From Pithys albifrons albifrons (taxonomy: Eukaryota; Chordata; Aves; Passeriformes; Thamnophilidae): 64,000 nt of DNA. The notes beneath the pieces are model-generated. The model saw only the letters and a program-made list of their open reading frames with translations. It had not been told where the DNA came from and made no database searches. Location of the stretch: NCBI RefSeq assembly GCF_047495875.1, contig NC_092474.1:3985001-4049000 (forward strand). Direction: 5' to 3'. This document shows, piece by piece, positions 12,501 through 23,937 of this stretch; within the stretch, counting starts at the first letter, position 1, and each line of letters starts with the position of its first letter. The position numbers and the translations under genes were made by a program.

Positions 12501-14734
12501 TGAAGGATGTTTCCAGTGGCTACTCAAAGCCATGAGCAATTTTTAAAGGAATTATCTAGTTGATAGTCTTTCACTTCAGCCTTTGAACTTGAATGAGTGC
12601 ATTTGAGCATGGAAATAATCCTTCTTGATGTTTTGTGCCCCCTCTGGTTTAGTTCAGGTATTTGTCTGTGTTTTCAGACCAGCCAGCCACTATTAATACT
12701 CCGTGTGAGCAGTCTTTGGAATAACTGCTCCTGAATGTACTCAACGTTTGTTTGTTTTTCTTCCTACAGTTGTCTTAGGAAAAGCTTGTAAGGATGGCTT
12801 TTGGCAGAGATTCCACTGGTCTTGTCAGACAGAAACTTAGTGAATGCCGTGTGCTGTTTGAAATTTCTCTTGAGAGGCACCAAGAGATTGACTGTACATT
12901 TATTTCTTAAGACAGCATTTGCAAAATCTTTTTCGATTATGGCAAACTTCTCTCCATAGTGTAGTAGATGTGGCTTTTCCTAGAGGCTGAGCTGGATTTG
13001 CTGGAGCCTGGTGAGACAGCTCAGTTAAAACAAAAGCTGTCTGCTCTGGTGAGGCATTTTCTTTTACAGCTTAAATGTAATGCAAGCCCTTCCGTGTATC
13101 ATTGGCACTGTCACGGTCTGGGGGTGACTGACATCTCCATGAAGAGGAACAGAACTCAAAAATTCATTCATATCACAAGCTTGGTACTGATGGAGTGTTT
13201 GTTTCTCTAGGTGACTGGAATACCACATGAAACTCAGGTGCCAGTAACTTTGAAACCGTGTCAGAGATTTCTCCTGATGGATTTGGATGTCACTTAAAAA
13301 AACCCAAACTGTGCATGTATGAAGCATATAATTAATTCAAAGAGGTGCTGACAAGAAACTTTTAGCCCTTAGTGTAGTGAAAGTAGGAGATGATCTTTGC
13401 AGGACCACAATGAATACACTGCTAAATGTTCCAGGAAGCATTGGAAAAACTAGAGATGATTAGTAAGTGGTTATTAGATGACTTGTATTGCTTAAAACAA
13501 ATGCTAAGCCAGAAAAATCCCAATAATAGATAAAAAGGACTTCTGAATTCGTAAAATTGCTTTTTATCTATAGGTTGCATAATCTTTTACAAAAAACCCC
13601 TCCGTTTTGCAGTCAGGTGAGCTGGAGCACGAAAGAAATGTGAGGCGAAATTGCTCAGTGTCAAATCAACAGGAGAGTTGATTGTTTTCCTTTAGCACAG
13701 TACGAGAATGCCTTAGAGCCTCCCTGTTTGGTATATTAAACACACTAGCAGGTTTTGAAGATAGGTCAGGCAATACATGGGGAATAGCTGGGAGTTTTTT
13801 TCCCCTTTTGTTATTTAATAGACTCTTTTGCTCTGTTTGCCCTCTAAGGGAGCCAATAGATTTAATATCCAATTTCTCTCATCTGCTATCAGAATGCAAA
13901 TGTGATGCCAGATGAATATACTTTCAAGAATACTTAACCTAATGGGCATCTAAAGCCTAGCAATTATCAGTTGTTTGTCTCCTCTTGTGTAATTGTTTTC
14001 AGTAATAGGTATGTACCACACACTGAGACATCTGGGGTGGGCCAGTGACAGATTTCAGCGTAGCTGCTCCTGCTCTTACAGTGGAATCCAAGAAAGAAAT
14101 GCAATGTATTCAGCCATTTCCAGTAGCCTGTGAATACCTATTGGAATTCCAAGCTAATAACCAAAATTAACATTTAATCCACCTTTGATCCAACATGTGT
14201 AGCAACAATGACAGGTATTTTTATTGTAAGACACACAGGCAAAAATATTGACAGAGCAGACAGTGCTTTCTGGTTGATGCAGAAATGATGCAGCCATTTG
14301 TTTCTGACCCTCACAATCCCCTGAACTTGCATGGAAAAGAACCACCATGTAAAACAAGAAAAAAAACTCAGAAAAGTTCATTAGTGTCAGATTTTATACC
14401 AATGATAAAAGACAAAAAAAGCTTAAGAGAACAGCAACAACCCCACTAGAAGTTGAGCCATCTTGCTCCCTAACAGCACTAGGCAGGAGTGCTGCTGTTA
14501 AAGCCATTTGGAATAATTAACTGCTGTGGCTTGAACTGGGAATAAACAGACCAGTATTTGTTATATTTCATAGTATATGTTTTCACTGACTGCCACTATA
14601 ATGCCACCATTTTTGGACATTTTGTTCTTTTTCTGTGGGCTGAAATATTTCAGCAGAGCTGCTGTTATCAGTTCTATGTGTTCTTCCAAAGTGACTGAAT
14701 AATAAATAAACTGCTCTCTCTCAGGGTTGTGGCC

Positions 14735-14845
14735 CCACCAGTGTGGTCATCTGGTCCAACCTCCCTGCTGAAGGAGAGTCTTCTTAGAGCACATTGCACA
14801 GGATTAAATCTAAATTGGCAGGATTTTCTCTTCAGGTTATAACAC
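14735..14845 (-). repeat. CR1 LINE fragment (antisense)
   Basis: GGTCATCTGGTCCAACCTCC followed by CTGCTGAAGGAGAG and then AGAGCACATTGCACAGGATT reads as a diverged reverse complement of the CR1 3' region as I remember it ('tctagtccaacccccctgctcaagcagggtc...agagcaggttgcccaggac'). CR1 is the dominant LINE of bird and reptile genomes. The copy is short, has no open frame, lacks the 3' terminal octamer repeats, and is therefore an old dead fragment. Ends are approximate. Confidence 0.75.
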
Positions 14846-17800
14846 AACTTTAGATGCCCAAGGCCTTAATGACGAGTGAGTTGGTGCTCAAACTGCAATG
14901 GTGCTGCTTCCAAGTCAGGTTTCCACCCCTTGAGGCTACAGCCATGAGGGGTTTATGAAAAGAAAGGTTGTATTTTGTTCTTGTAGACATTACTGGGAAC
15001 TGCAGTGTTCCACCTGGGGCTGAGTGACAGTCTAAGAGCTGTGAAATTCCTTCCTAGCTTTGAAAATACAAAAGAAAAGTCACAGGCATCACTTCAGTTT
15101 GAACCTTGGAAATGAAGGAGAGTCCCACGGAGTGTTTCATGGGAGGGACAGGTGTCACCCTGGCAGTGGATGGCTTTGGCAGACACTGCTGGCTGGGTAA
15201 TAACTGCTCCAGAGGAGGGCTGGGAGGTGTGTAGGGCTCCATGTCAGGGTTTCTTTGCAATGCAGGAGGGATCCATTTTTCCTGAAAGGAACTCGGATGT
15301 CCAATTGTGAGCCCATAACTGTAACTCCCCCATCACTCTCTTAAATGTTAGATACAGTAATTGTGCATTTTTCAACTGAGCAATGTACAGTTGAAAATGA
15401 GCTGCAAAATGTGTTTAAAAAGCTGTATTTTCTAAGTTATTAGATCTCACTAAATCTGTGTGGTGGCACATGATTAGTAAGAATCCCAGCTCCTATTAGA
15501 ATATTCTTTTATTTATTACTGACCAATATGGAATCAGCTGTCATCATTTCACTCTTGCAATCTGTTTTCTGAAGAGAATCACAACTTAACCATATGCTTG
15601 ACAGAATTATGTAGCAGCTTTAGTGTGTTTATTTTTCACTCTGCTGTATACATCAGTCCACACTCAGTTTGAAAGTCTGTTTATTGCTGCTGTAAACTCA
15701 GCTGGGCCATTCATACCCTGTGGGTATTCAGAGAACAGGCATTTAGATTCAGATTTGTCCAGTGACTGCAGCAGAGGAGGCAGCGTTCAAAATCCTTAAG
15801 AAATGCATTAACCTCTCCTTCACAATGATTATAGTTTAAAGGTTTGAGATTCAGAGAAAAATGTTTGATGTACCTGTCTGGTTTTTTCCCCCTTATTGGC
15901 AATCAATATTTTTTGTAGGATGAAGGAGAAACAAATTGTTCAGATGTTGAGCTCTCTTTGGCTTAGCCAGCATAAAACCAGGGGCTGGGTACCACACTCC
16001 TGTGCCACAAGGATTTAATCTTTGAAGAATATGTTACCAGATGATTGGGGGAATTAAAACCTGGCCAGCTGCCATCCAGAACTCAGCAAGCTACCACTAA
16101 ATCTTTGTGGTTCCTGGGGAAAGGTTGGCTTGAAGTCAAAAAAGTGGTACAAACAGTGAGAGAAGACAAGATATAGGTATATATTTCAATTCCAATAAAT
16201 TGGACTTCTTTTCAGTACATGTCAGAATTACTCTTTATTCCTTTGAGTCTGAAAACTGAAGTTATTAAGCCAAAAGAACTGATTGTCTCAAATCCTAATA
16301 TAGTTTCAGGAAGAGAAAAATGGTGCTGCACTGAGGTAGAAAATGATCCCTCGTTCTGTTGCAGTCACCTACGCACTCTTTGCATTTGGGTAGACTGCAG
16401 CTGGACCCAGAAAGGCATGTGATGTGGGTTTGGTGCCTGAGTGGGTTTTTTTTAGATTACAGGGTTGGGATTTTATGGGATTTTTTGTGTTGTTAATTTG
16501 TGGGTAATGCTTTGAGTGCTTTCCAGCACCTCAGTGACTTTGCAGCGCTGTGTTCTCGTGGTGTTGAGAAGGTCCTGAAATTGGGTTATGGGAAAGGGAG
16601 AAGATGCATCTTTGGGAGTGGGATTTGGGTGGGGACTTTCTGGTCTTGAATATTGTTAGCAAAGGGCTGCACAGCCATCAGCCTGATTGCTCTGCTTGTC
16701 ACTTGTAGGACCCTATTCAGTGGAGAGCTGTGTACGTGGAGTTTACTTTTCAATTTGTCAATGTGTCTTTTTAAAATGATAAATCTTTTCAAATGTTTCA
16801 GAAGTCATTTAGGAAAATGTATGAATGTGTACCTTACTGTTGGGCAGAGACAACTTGGATAATTATCAACAATAGCCCTCTTCTTCAGAATTACAGTCTG
16901 GGGCTACTGCAGTATAAACCTCAGTAACAAATCACACTAAGTGGGACTTGAGCTGATCAAATACATCAGAGTAACACAAAGAAACTGCATGCATGTCCTT
17001 GGAATCCCAAAAACCATCTACTTATGTGGCAGAATTAAATTAGTCTTACATAGATGTTATTTGTATTCTGATATTAATACATAGTCTCTTTGAAGCAGAA
17101 CTCAAATCTAGAGTTTCTCTACTTAGTGATAGGGACTTTAAAAATAGGCTTACAATGGGAAAGAGTAATTTGGTGAAGTGGCAATAATTTTAGAATAATA
17201 ATGTGCTTATAATATATGTATTGCCATCTCTTCTTTATTCCTTTGTGTACACTAAGTATGCCCTTCTTTTTATCTTCTGTAAATTATGTACTGCCTTGCA
17301 TTGTCAAAAACTGAGCTTATCTTTAAAAAGCAGTAATTAGTAACTGCATGGCAAAGTCCTGCTTTTAATGAGGAGGTAACAATGCAGGAAAGATTGGACA
17401 ATAGCAGTAGAACAGGTCCTTTTCTCTGCAGTGCCAACTGGAGACAGCCCGGGGAATGTTTTCACTGAATACAAAGGCCTTAAAAACATCCTGTAGATCT
17501 GAAGATACAGGTCCGTCTGGGGAAAAGGGAGAAAGGGAACTGCAGAAGTGGCAAGGAGAGATTGTGGGTGTGTAGTAGGTGAGCTGAGGGTGGAATGGTA
17601 GTTGGGTAGAGCAAATCAAAGTGCAAAGTTTGTATTTAGTTGCAAGAATTTTGGGAAGCTTTCAGTCCCTTAAGAAAGCCAATAGATATAGTGCCTCTCA
17701 GGGTTTAAAAAATGAAGAATACCTCCTGTTTTCATGGGAAATTTATAAGATCAATTATACACATCTGCTTTTGAGAAGATTTATTAAATTTTTCCAAAGT

Positions 17801-20800
17801 TATGAAAATGAAGTATGTTCTAGAAGCAACATGGCTTATTTTGAGATCTGTTATAAATGCTGAAAGTGTTCCCAACCTTGAATAAATCATTTCACATATT
17901 TTTAACTACCTGTCTAGGAATCTTGAAGTGAGAAATAGACATAATAAATAATTTATTGCGCAGAACAGGAGCAAATATGTATATTACACCCTTTGATTTC
18001 TAAACACATCTTGCTGAGCAAAGCCACGTGATTTAATACAGCTTTGAAATACATTGCACTTGCACCAGTGTCTCAAAATAAACTTCAGTGCAATGAACCT
18101 GAGCTGTACTCAGTGCCCAGTGAAATCTATGGGCAGTTCTAGAATAGCAGTGTCAGCCTTGCAATTCAGTGCTCTCAACTAAAAGCCTTTTTCTGTTCTT
18201 CCTGTCCTAGAGCTGGTTTTGCAAAGGGCAGCTTTTGCAATGCCAGAGTTTTGAAGAAGCTCCCATTTGTGTCAGTGGCAACAGCCAAAATTTCTGAAAG
18301 GGTTTCTAAGTAAACCAGAAAGAAATGAATGGACTGAGAAGTTCCTTGATTAAACATAAATATCATATTTTCATTGGGTGAATGCTAAAAGAGATAAGTA
18401 ATGAATGTAGCATGGAGATGGCATGGAGAGCTCTTTAGGGATGAAAGCAAGAGTGAGGCTGGCAAACTTTTGAGCAGGCAAGAACATGCAGAAATGGTAA
18501 TTTTTATGTTTAGGGAAATGGGGTTTGAAAACTCCCTGGAAAACTACAAGGATTGGTAAAAAGCTGAGTAAACCTTGCGGGTGCAGGAAACTATCTGATC
18601 CACGTCCTTCTGTGATCTTACCCCCAAGATGCTGAGTTGGAGACACACATTTGTGAATGTGAACACTCATCCGGAGTTCTCATTCTTGAGTATGTTTTGT
18701 GAAAGACAGTTGAGGCTGGATTTTGAGAAGAACAGTGAGCTTGGAGCATTTTTGGAAGAAAATATCATTATAGTCCAGCTTGACTGACTCCACTTTTTTC
18801 CATTCAAGTGGATGACAGGAGAAGAGACCTGCTGGTAACTAATCTCTGTTGCATGGCCTCACCCCAACCTTCTTTGGCCCTTGCTTTGGCCAGGATGATA
18901 CAGATAATTTTTTTCTTTCTGTAAATATTTCTTTCAAAGGAGCAGTGCAGAACTGTTCTTTTTCTAAGAGGCTTTCTGGCACTTTGCTTTATGTCACTGT
19001 AATAGTCACTCACTCGGTGTACTGTGGGCTATGGGAAAGTGATCCCAGTTTCTCCATTTCTCTCCCAAAAGTGAGTGATAGTCTTGCTATAGGAACGTGG
19101 CATATTGAGGATAGCAGAGCTCATTTTCTCTCCTCCTTCTGTTCCAGTTGAGGGAACATTCTCTGCTATGATGCCATCAAAAACCCAATGTTGTGAGTGC
19201 AGTTCCAGGAGCAGAGCCAGTGTGTGTGAGTCAACAGCAATGGCACCAGCTTGCAAATACCCACCTGAGCTTGAGGAGTTTGCTTTCTGTTACTCTTGGC
19301 TTGCTGAAATATCATTTCTGACCTTTGGAATACAAGAATCCTGCTGCGACTTGTGGTGTCTTTGCTTTCAAAGACGTTTCCCAGAACATGAAACTAGTGA
19401 GAAGAACATTTCCAGTATCTTGCTTGAATTAATTCTGAGCTGACTTATACACACAGTTTCATTCAAATCAGACAGTACAGATGAGAGCTGGCAATTTGCA
19501 TAGACAGTAATTTGGACAGGGCATGCAGAAGAGCTTTTTAAAATCCACCCAGAGTGCATGTCCTCAGTATCTGAGCATGGGTAAAAATCCAAGAAATTCT
19601 GAATTCTTAGTTCTCTTATTTCTCTCTCTCTTGTTTGCTCAAGTCCAATTACTCAGAACTAAAATATTGTGGATAAATAGGTGCACTTCTCAGCAGTGCT
19701 GGGAAATGAAAGAACATTGGTAAATATGAATCTGCCACATTACTGTGTTATCATTAGTTTGAGTTTCTATTGTAAATAGCATTTTGAAGACCAGGTTTCC
19801 TTTTAACTTGGAAAGAGACGAATATGAATTATTGAAATAATGAGATAAAATCTTACTTTAAATTGGATTCTGTTTCTTTAAATGATCTTTTGCTGTAAAT
19901 TTGTTTTGTTTCAGACATTTAGCCATCTTTGTTTCTCATCAGGTAGTAGTCTTTTCACCAATATCAGTAGCATTTAGCTTCCATTTTAATTAATTCATTA
20001 TTCTGAGCAGAGCACATCTCAAGACAGCGCTCTGGCACTGATCAGGCAGTGCATAACCAAATATGATAATGCCTCTGATAGAGAGGATCACACTGAGTGA
20101 CCCAGTTTCCAGATTTCAGTCTAACTTTGCTCTGCTTCAAGGACAAACTTAATGAAGATTTGACATAGGCTGTATATACCTGAGCTACAGCCTAGCTGCT
20201 GATACAGACAGGATTTGCTAACAGCCCTGCCTACTATTTGACTCTCCAGTGCTGTCTGTGCCTTTTCTTCCCTTCAGAATGGTTTTCTCAGCCAGGTGGA
20301 ATGAAAGTTAATTAGTGTACCCCCTACACTGGTGCACTACATACATATGTTTCGTGATAGCTCTGTCAGAAGCACAGCTTCCTAGAGGGAAGGTCTTCAA
20401 ATTAGCCTTCAGGAGGGCCTGACAGGTTTATTTTTTTTATTTTTTTCAGTGTGTACCATTTTAGTAAATCCCCTCAAGCAGTCACTCCCAGACTACCCAG
20501 CAGGTATCTTTGCAAGAGGAAAAATGTCTTTATTTAGCAAAACCTTGGGGCTCATTTATTGTCCCTTGTACCCACAACTCCCTGTCTCTGTTGGAAATAC
20601 CCTGCTTGGCTCTGTGTTGTGCAGGGAATTGTGCTTAATGTGTCATATCTTGCACAGGGGACTCAGTGTGCCCATGACAGCTGCTGTTCCAGCCAATACC
20701 AACATCACTTTCCAACACCAGAGCAAGGAACTTCCAGAACAACAAATAGGTGGTGTCAGGGCTTTTAGCTCAGGAAATGACCTCTCCAAAGGAAGCTACT

Positions 20801-21914
20801 CACAGACTCCCCATGGACTGGGAAAAGAGTAGGATAATCCATGTAGTGACTGTCTTCTCCCAAATTAGCCCTGTTATAACAAGTAGCTCTCAATGATGTT
20901 TTCAATATTAGGAAATAGGGATTCCTGAAACACAGTGGGAGGTTTTTGTCACCGAGATATGGCTGAATTACAAGCTTTGCCATGGATTTTTTACAATCCT
21001 AATGGACTGTAATCCTTGTAATATGACAGGTTTGTGACTGAGATTACTAAAATATTTACCCCTGGAATCTTTCCTTTTTTAATACATTTGTTTTCTGTCT
21101 CTCAAGTGAAAGGACTACATCAGCAGAATACTAAAGATAAGAGATTGATGAACTATCAACAACCAGTAGTAAAGCCAACAAGAAAGGTTGGGGGTTTTAA
21201 TGACATATATTACACTGGTTTTCTGTATTTCCTGGCCTTGGGCGTCCCCCGTCTTGGGACTCTTTCTCCACACCCCACCACAGAAAGCTGATACAGAACA
21301 GATTTAAATACTTCCATCAGTTGTCACTTCTCCCCCCGACCCTTTGGTGGCTGTTTTTGTGCTTTGTTTGTGCTCTTTGCTTGCAGCACGTGTGTCATGT
21401 CATCAACAGTTTCCTCACAGTGTAGGCCCTGTGATGGCAGGGGCCGTTGTTTAATTAGTCTCTGTCTAAAGTGCCTGGAGTTGCAAAGACAGTTGTTCAA
21501 AGGAATGCTCAGTAGTGTGTGATGCACACAGAGATACCTTTATTGTGGACTTGAAATAGGTCTTCAAAGAAACCTTCCTGTATAAAGAATCAGCGTGCAA
21601 AATGGCTCATGAAGTGCTAATTTCAATGCAGTTGACTGAACTGTGGACTGAATTCTTCATTGCCATGTTTGTTGATTCATCCTTTACCTCTCTGCAATTT
21701 GGGAATAAAACAGTGTGGTTTTCAGAACGACAGCACTGCGTGAACATTTTGAGCAGGAGAAATTCCAGCTACAGCTGGGAAAATGATCTTTATGAAACAG
21801 ATGTCTGCCTTTCCCCCATCTTAAACTCATTAAAAAACCCCCAAATCCCTATAACAATCTAAAAAAGAGAGAATGGTATGTGTTACTTTGTTTTTCACCC
21901 ATTGCCTAGAGATA
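14846..21914. other. Noncoding stretch, no gene seen
   Basis: About 7 kb with no recognisable repeat family, RNA gene or promoter. Short open frames (up to 127 codons at 20449-20832, plus strand) have no domain I recognise. At 19148-19225 a strong polypyrimidine acceptor precedes an open segment with GT donors, but the peptide is unrecognised. A T-rich, A-interrupted tract lies at about 20431-20447. Confidence 0.6.
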
Positions 21915-22487
21915 TATGCTGGCTCTGGCTGGGGTAGAGTTAATTTTCCTCCCAGTAGCTGATATGGGCAGTGTTTTGGATTTGTGCTGGGGCAGTGTTG
22001 ATGACACAGGGATGTTTCAGTTACTGCTGGGCAGAACTTACACAGAGTCAAAGCTTTCTCTGCTCCTCACCCCAGCAGTGGGGAGGCACAAGAAGCTGGG
22101 AGGGAACACAGACAGGACAGATGTCCCCAGGTGACCCAAGGGATATTCCAGACCTATGGTATCATGGTCAGCATATAAACTTGGAAAAATAAAAAGGAAG
22201 GTGGGGACATTTGAAGGGATGGTATTTGTCTTCTCAAGTCACTGTTATGTGTGACAGAGCCCTGCTGTCCTGGGAATGGCTGATCATCTGCCTGCCATTG
22301 GAAGTGGGAATGAATTCCTTGGTTTGCTTTGCTTGTGTGCAGCTTTTGCTTTACCTGTTCAACTGTGTTTATCTCAACCCACAAGTCTCTCACTTTTACT
22401 CTTCCAGTCCTCTCACTGATCCTGCTGGTAGGGGTGTGAGTGAATGGCTATGTGGGGCTGAGTTGCTGGCTGGGTTAAACCACAATA
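21915..22487 (+). mobile_element. Solo LTR of an avian endogenous retrovirus
   Basis: The segment follows, in order, blocks I remember from a common bird ERV LTR. These are an opening TATGCTGGCTCTGGCTGGGG, GAGTTAATTTTCCTCCC, GGATATTCCAGACCTATGGT, the TATA region GCATATAAAC, TTTATCTCAACCCACAAGT, and a closing GCTGGGTTAAACCACAATA. The order U3, TATA, R, U5 puts the sense direction on the plus strand. Length (about 570 bp) fits a complete LTR. Canonical TG...CA ends are mutated (TATG...AATA), no clear target-site duplication remains, and no retroviral internal region flanks it, so this is an old solo LTR left by recombination. Family name (ERVL-like versus other) is not certain. The open frames inside it are not genes. 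Confidence 0.85.
22174..22179 (+). promoter_or_regulatory. LTR TATA box
   Basis: TATAAA within GCATATAAAC sits where the LTR family carries its TATA box, at the U3/R transition. It would have driven proviral transcription on the plus strand. The downstream poly(A)-signal position appears degraded (TGTTCAACTG where I expect an ATTAAA-type signal), so current activity is doubtful. Confidence 0.6.
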
Positions 22488-23899
22488 AAAAACCATCTAA
22501 AAGCTAAGTGGGAATGGGTCAGCTCTGCTCTTGCATTAGAAATCTCCAGACAGTTGTGTTGTACCAGGCATCTCATGGATAAGGGTATTTTCCTTTCATA
22601 TCAGCTTGGCTCTCTTGCCCCTTTGTCATCAGGGGGACTTTTATCCTCAGTCTGAAATAAATATAAAACTGGTCTTAACTTCTGTTCATTGCATCAGAAA
22701 GCTCAACTAAGGTTTTGTAGGTTTTTCAGTATTGTGAGTTTTAACCCAGTTATCAAAATACCAACAGGTATTTTATTCTGCCAGCCTGAATTGCCTGTGA
22801 TGTGGCAGTGGGTCACAGAGTTAGGCCGAGGCTTCTACAGTGACTTTGATGGGAACAGAACATACCAAATGTCTCAAAGCTGTTACTGTGAAGACAAATT
22901 TTCGGCCAAAGACCATGGCTCAGAAAAGGGAGTGGGGGTGTTCACAGAGGCTCCTGCTGCTACTGGCATCTTATTTGGAAAAATGAAGGTTTTTTAATGG
23001 GTAATGTTCAGTCACATCCAGGTTTTGCTAACAGATTTTTATCTCTTAAGCATTCTACAGTATCACTTGGAATATAAACACTAGTGCTCAGTTTGCAGCC
23101 TGAGTATACTTCAGAGTGAGTCTCTATTTGCCCTCACCTACTGTTCATGATACAGAGCAGTGTGAAATACACCAGTGGGATTCCTTTCCAATTAAGCTAA
23201 ACCAGAAGATGTGGTCACCAAATGCACTCCATCAGCTAAAGGAACATCAAACCACAGAACTGGGCAAGGACAGCAGCAGGTACAGCCACTGAATCTTCTG
23301 TAGCACAGACATGGTGTCCTCAGTATCATTTCTCTCTGTAGATCCTCTCCCATTGCTCTACAGACAGCCCTCCAAGGCTCCTTACAAACTCTGGCACTAA
23401 AGGCAGCTCATGGCATGTATTGAGGGAAAGGAGTGAATTGTACCCTCAGTGCTGAAGTCTGTGGGAAGGCTGCTGGGTCTGATGTAAGTTTAAACAGGCA
23501 GTCTGTGGTGTCTCTGTCTGCTTTGGGGGCTGTAACAGCCCCACACCAGAAAGGCAGCTGGCTTGAGCTTGGGTGCCAAAGTCTGCAGCAGCACCGAGTG
23601 TGTTGCCACGTGCTCTCTGAGGTCTGAGCACAGGTGTATCTGGAGTGTGTTGCAGCTCCTGTCTGGTCTCCAGCTCGGTGGGGACAGTGCATGGCCCAGA
23701 CTTGCTTCAGTGCACAGTCAGGAGGGCACTGCTGCCTGGGGCTGAAATGGGGGATCTGTTTGGAACGCTGATTTTGACCCCAAGTTTAGCAAACCTGTCT
23801 AAAGCCCATAAACAGGTTTGGGTTTGTGTGTTCACATCCACTTGGCAAGAGCACAGGAGTTAATTCATCAGAGGTGACTCTGAGCAAACAGGGGCTGGG

Positions 23900-23937
23900 A
23901 TTTTACTGGCTCTGAGTGATTTTACTGGCTCTGAGTG
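23900..23937. repeat. 19-bp tandem duplication
   Basis: ATTTTACTGGCTCTGAGTG occurs twice head to tail (23900-23918, 23919-23937) with no mismatch. Perfect identity suggests a recent slippage or duplication event. No function is implied. Confidence 0.95.

Larger units (their letters stand above)
4975..14734. other. Noncoding stretch, no gene seen
   Basis: Holds a MIR remnant (about 6225-6395), a perfect short hairpin (6481-6508), a T12 run (9647-9658) and a 13-bp direct repeat, GAATTAAAGCCTC, at 5073-5085 and 5094-5106. The longest open frame of the whole window lies on the minus strand (9830-10378, 182 codons if it starts at TTG). It has no recognisable domain and I consider it chance. A weak 65-nt exon-like segment at 12984-13048 is treated under findings. 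Confidence 0.65.

Noticed and set aside
20449..20832. Plus-strand open frame of 127 codons.
   Set aside because: No recognisable domain, no splice-bounded structure, no Kozak-like start and no supporting neighbours.
21916..22507. Open frames of 72-98 codons inside the LTR.
   Set aside because: LTRs of this type carry no protein genes, and these frames do not correspond to retroviral gag, pol or env.
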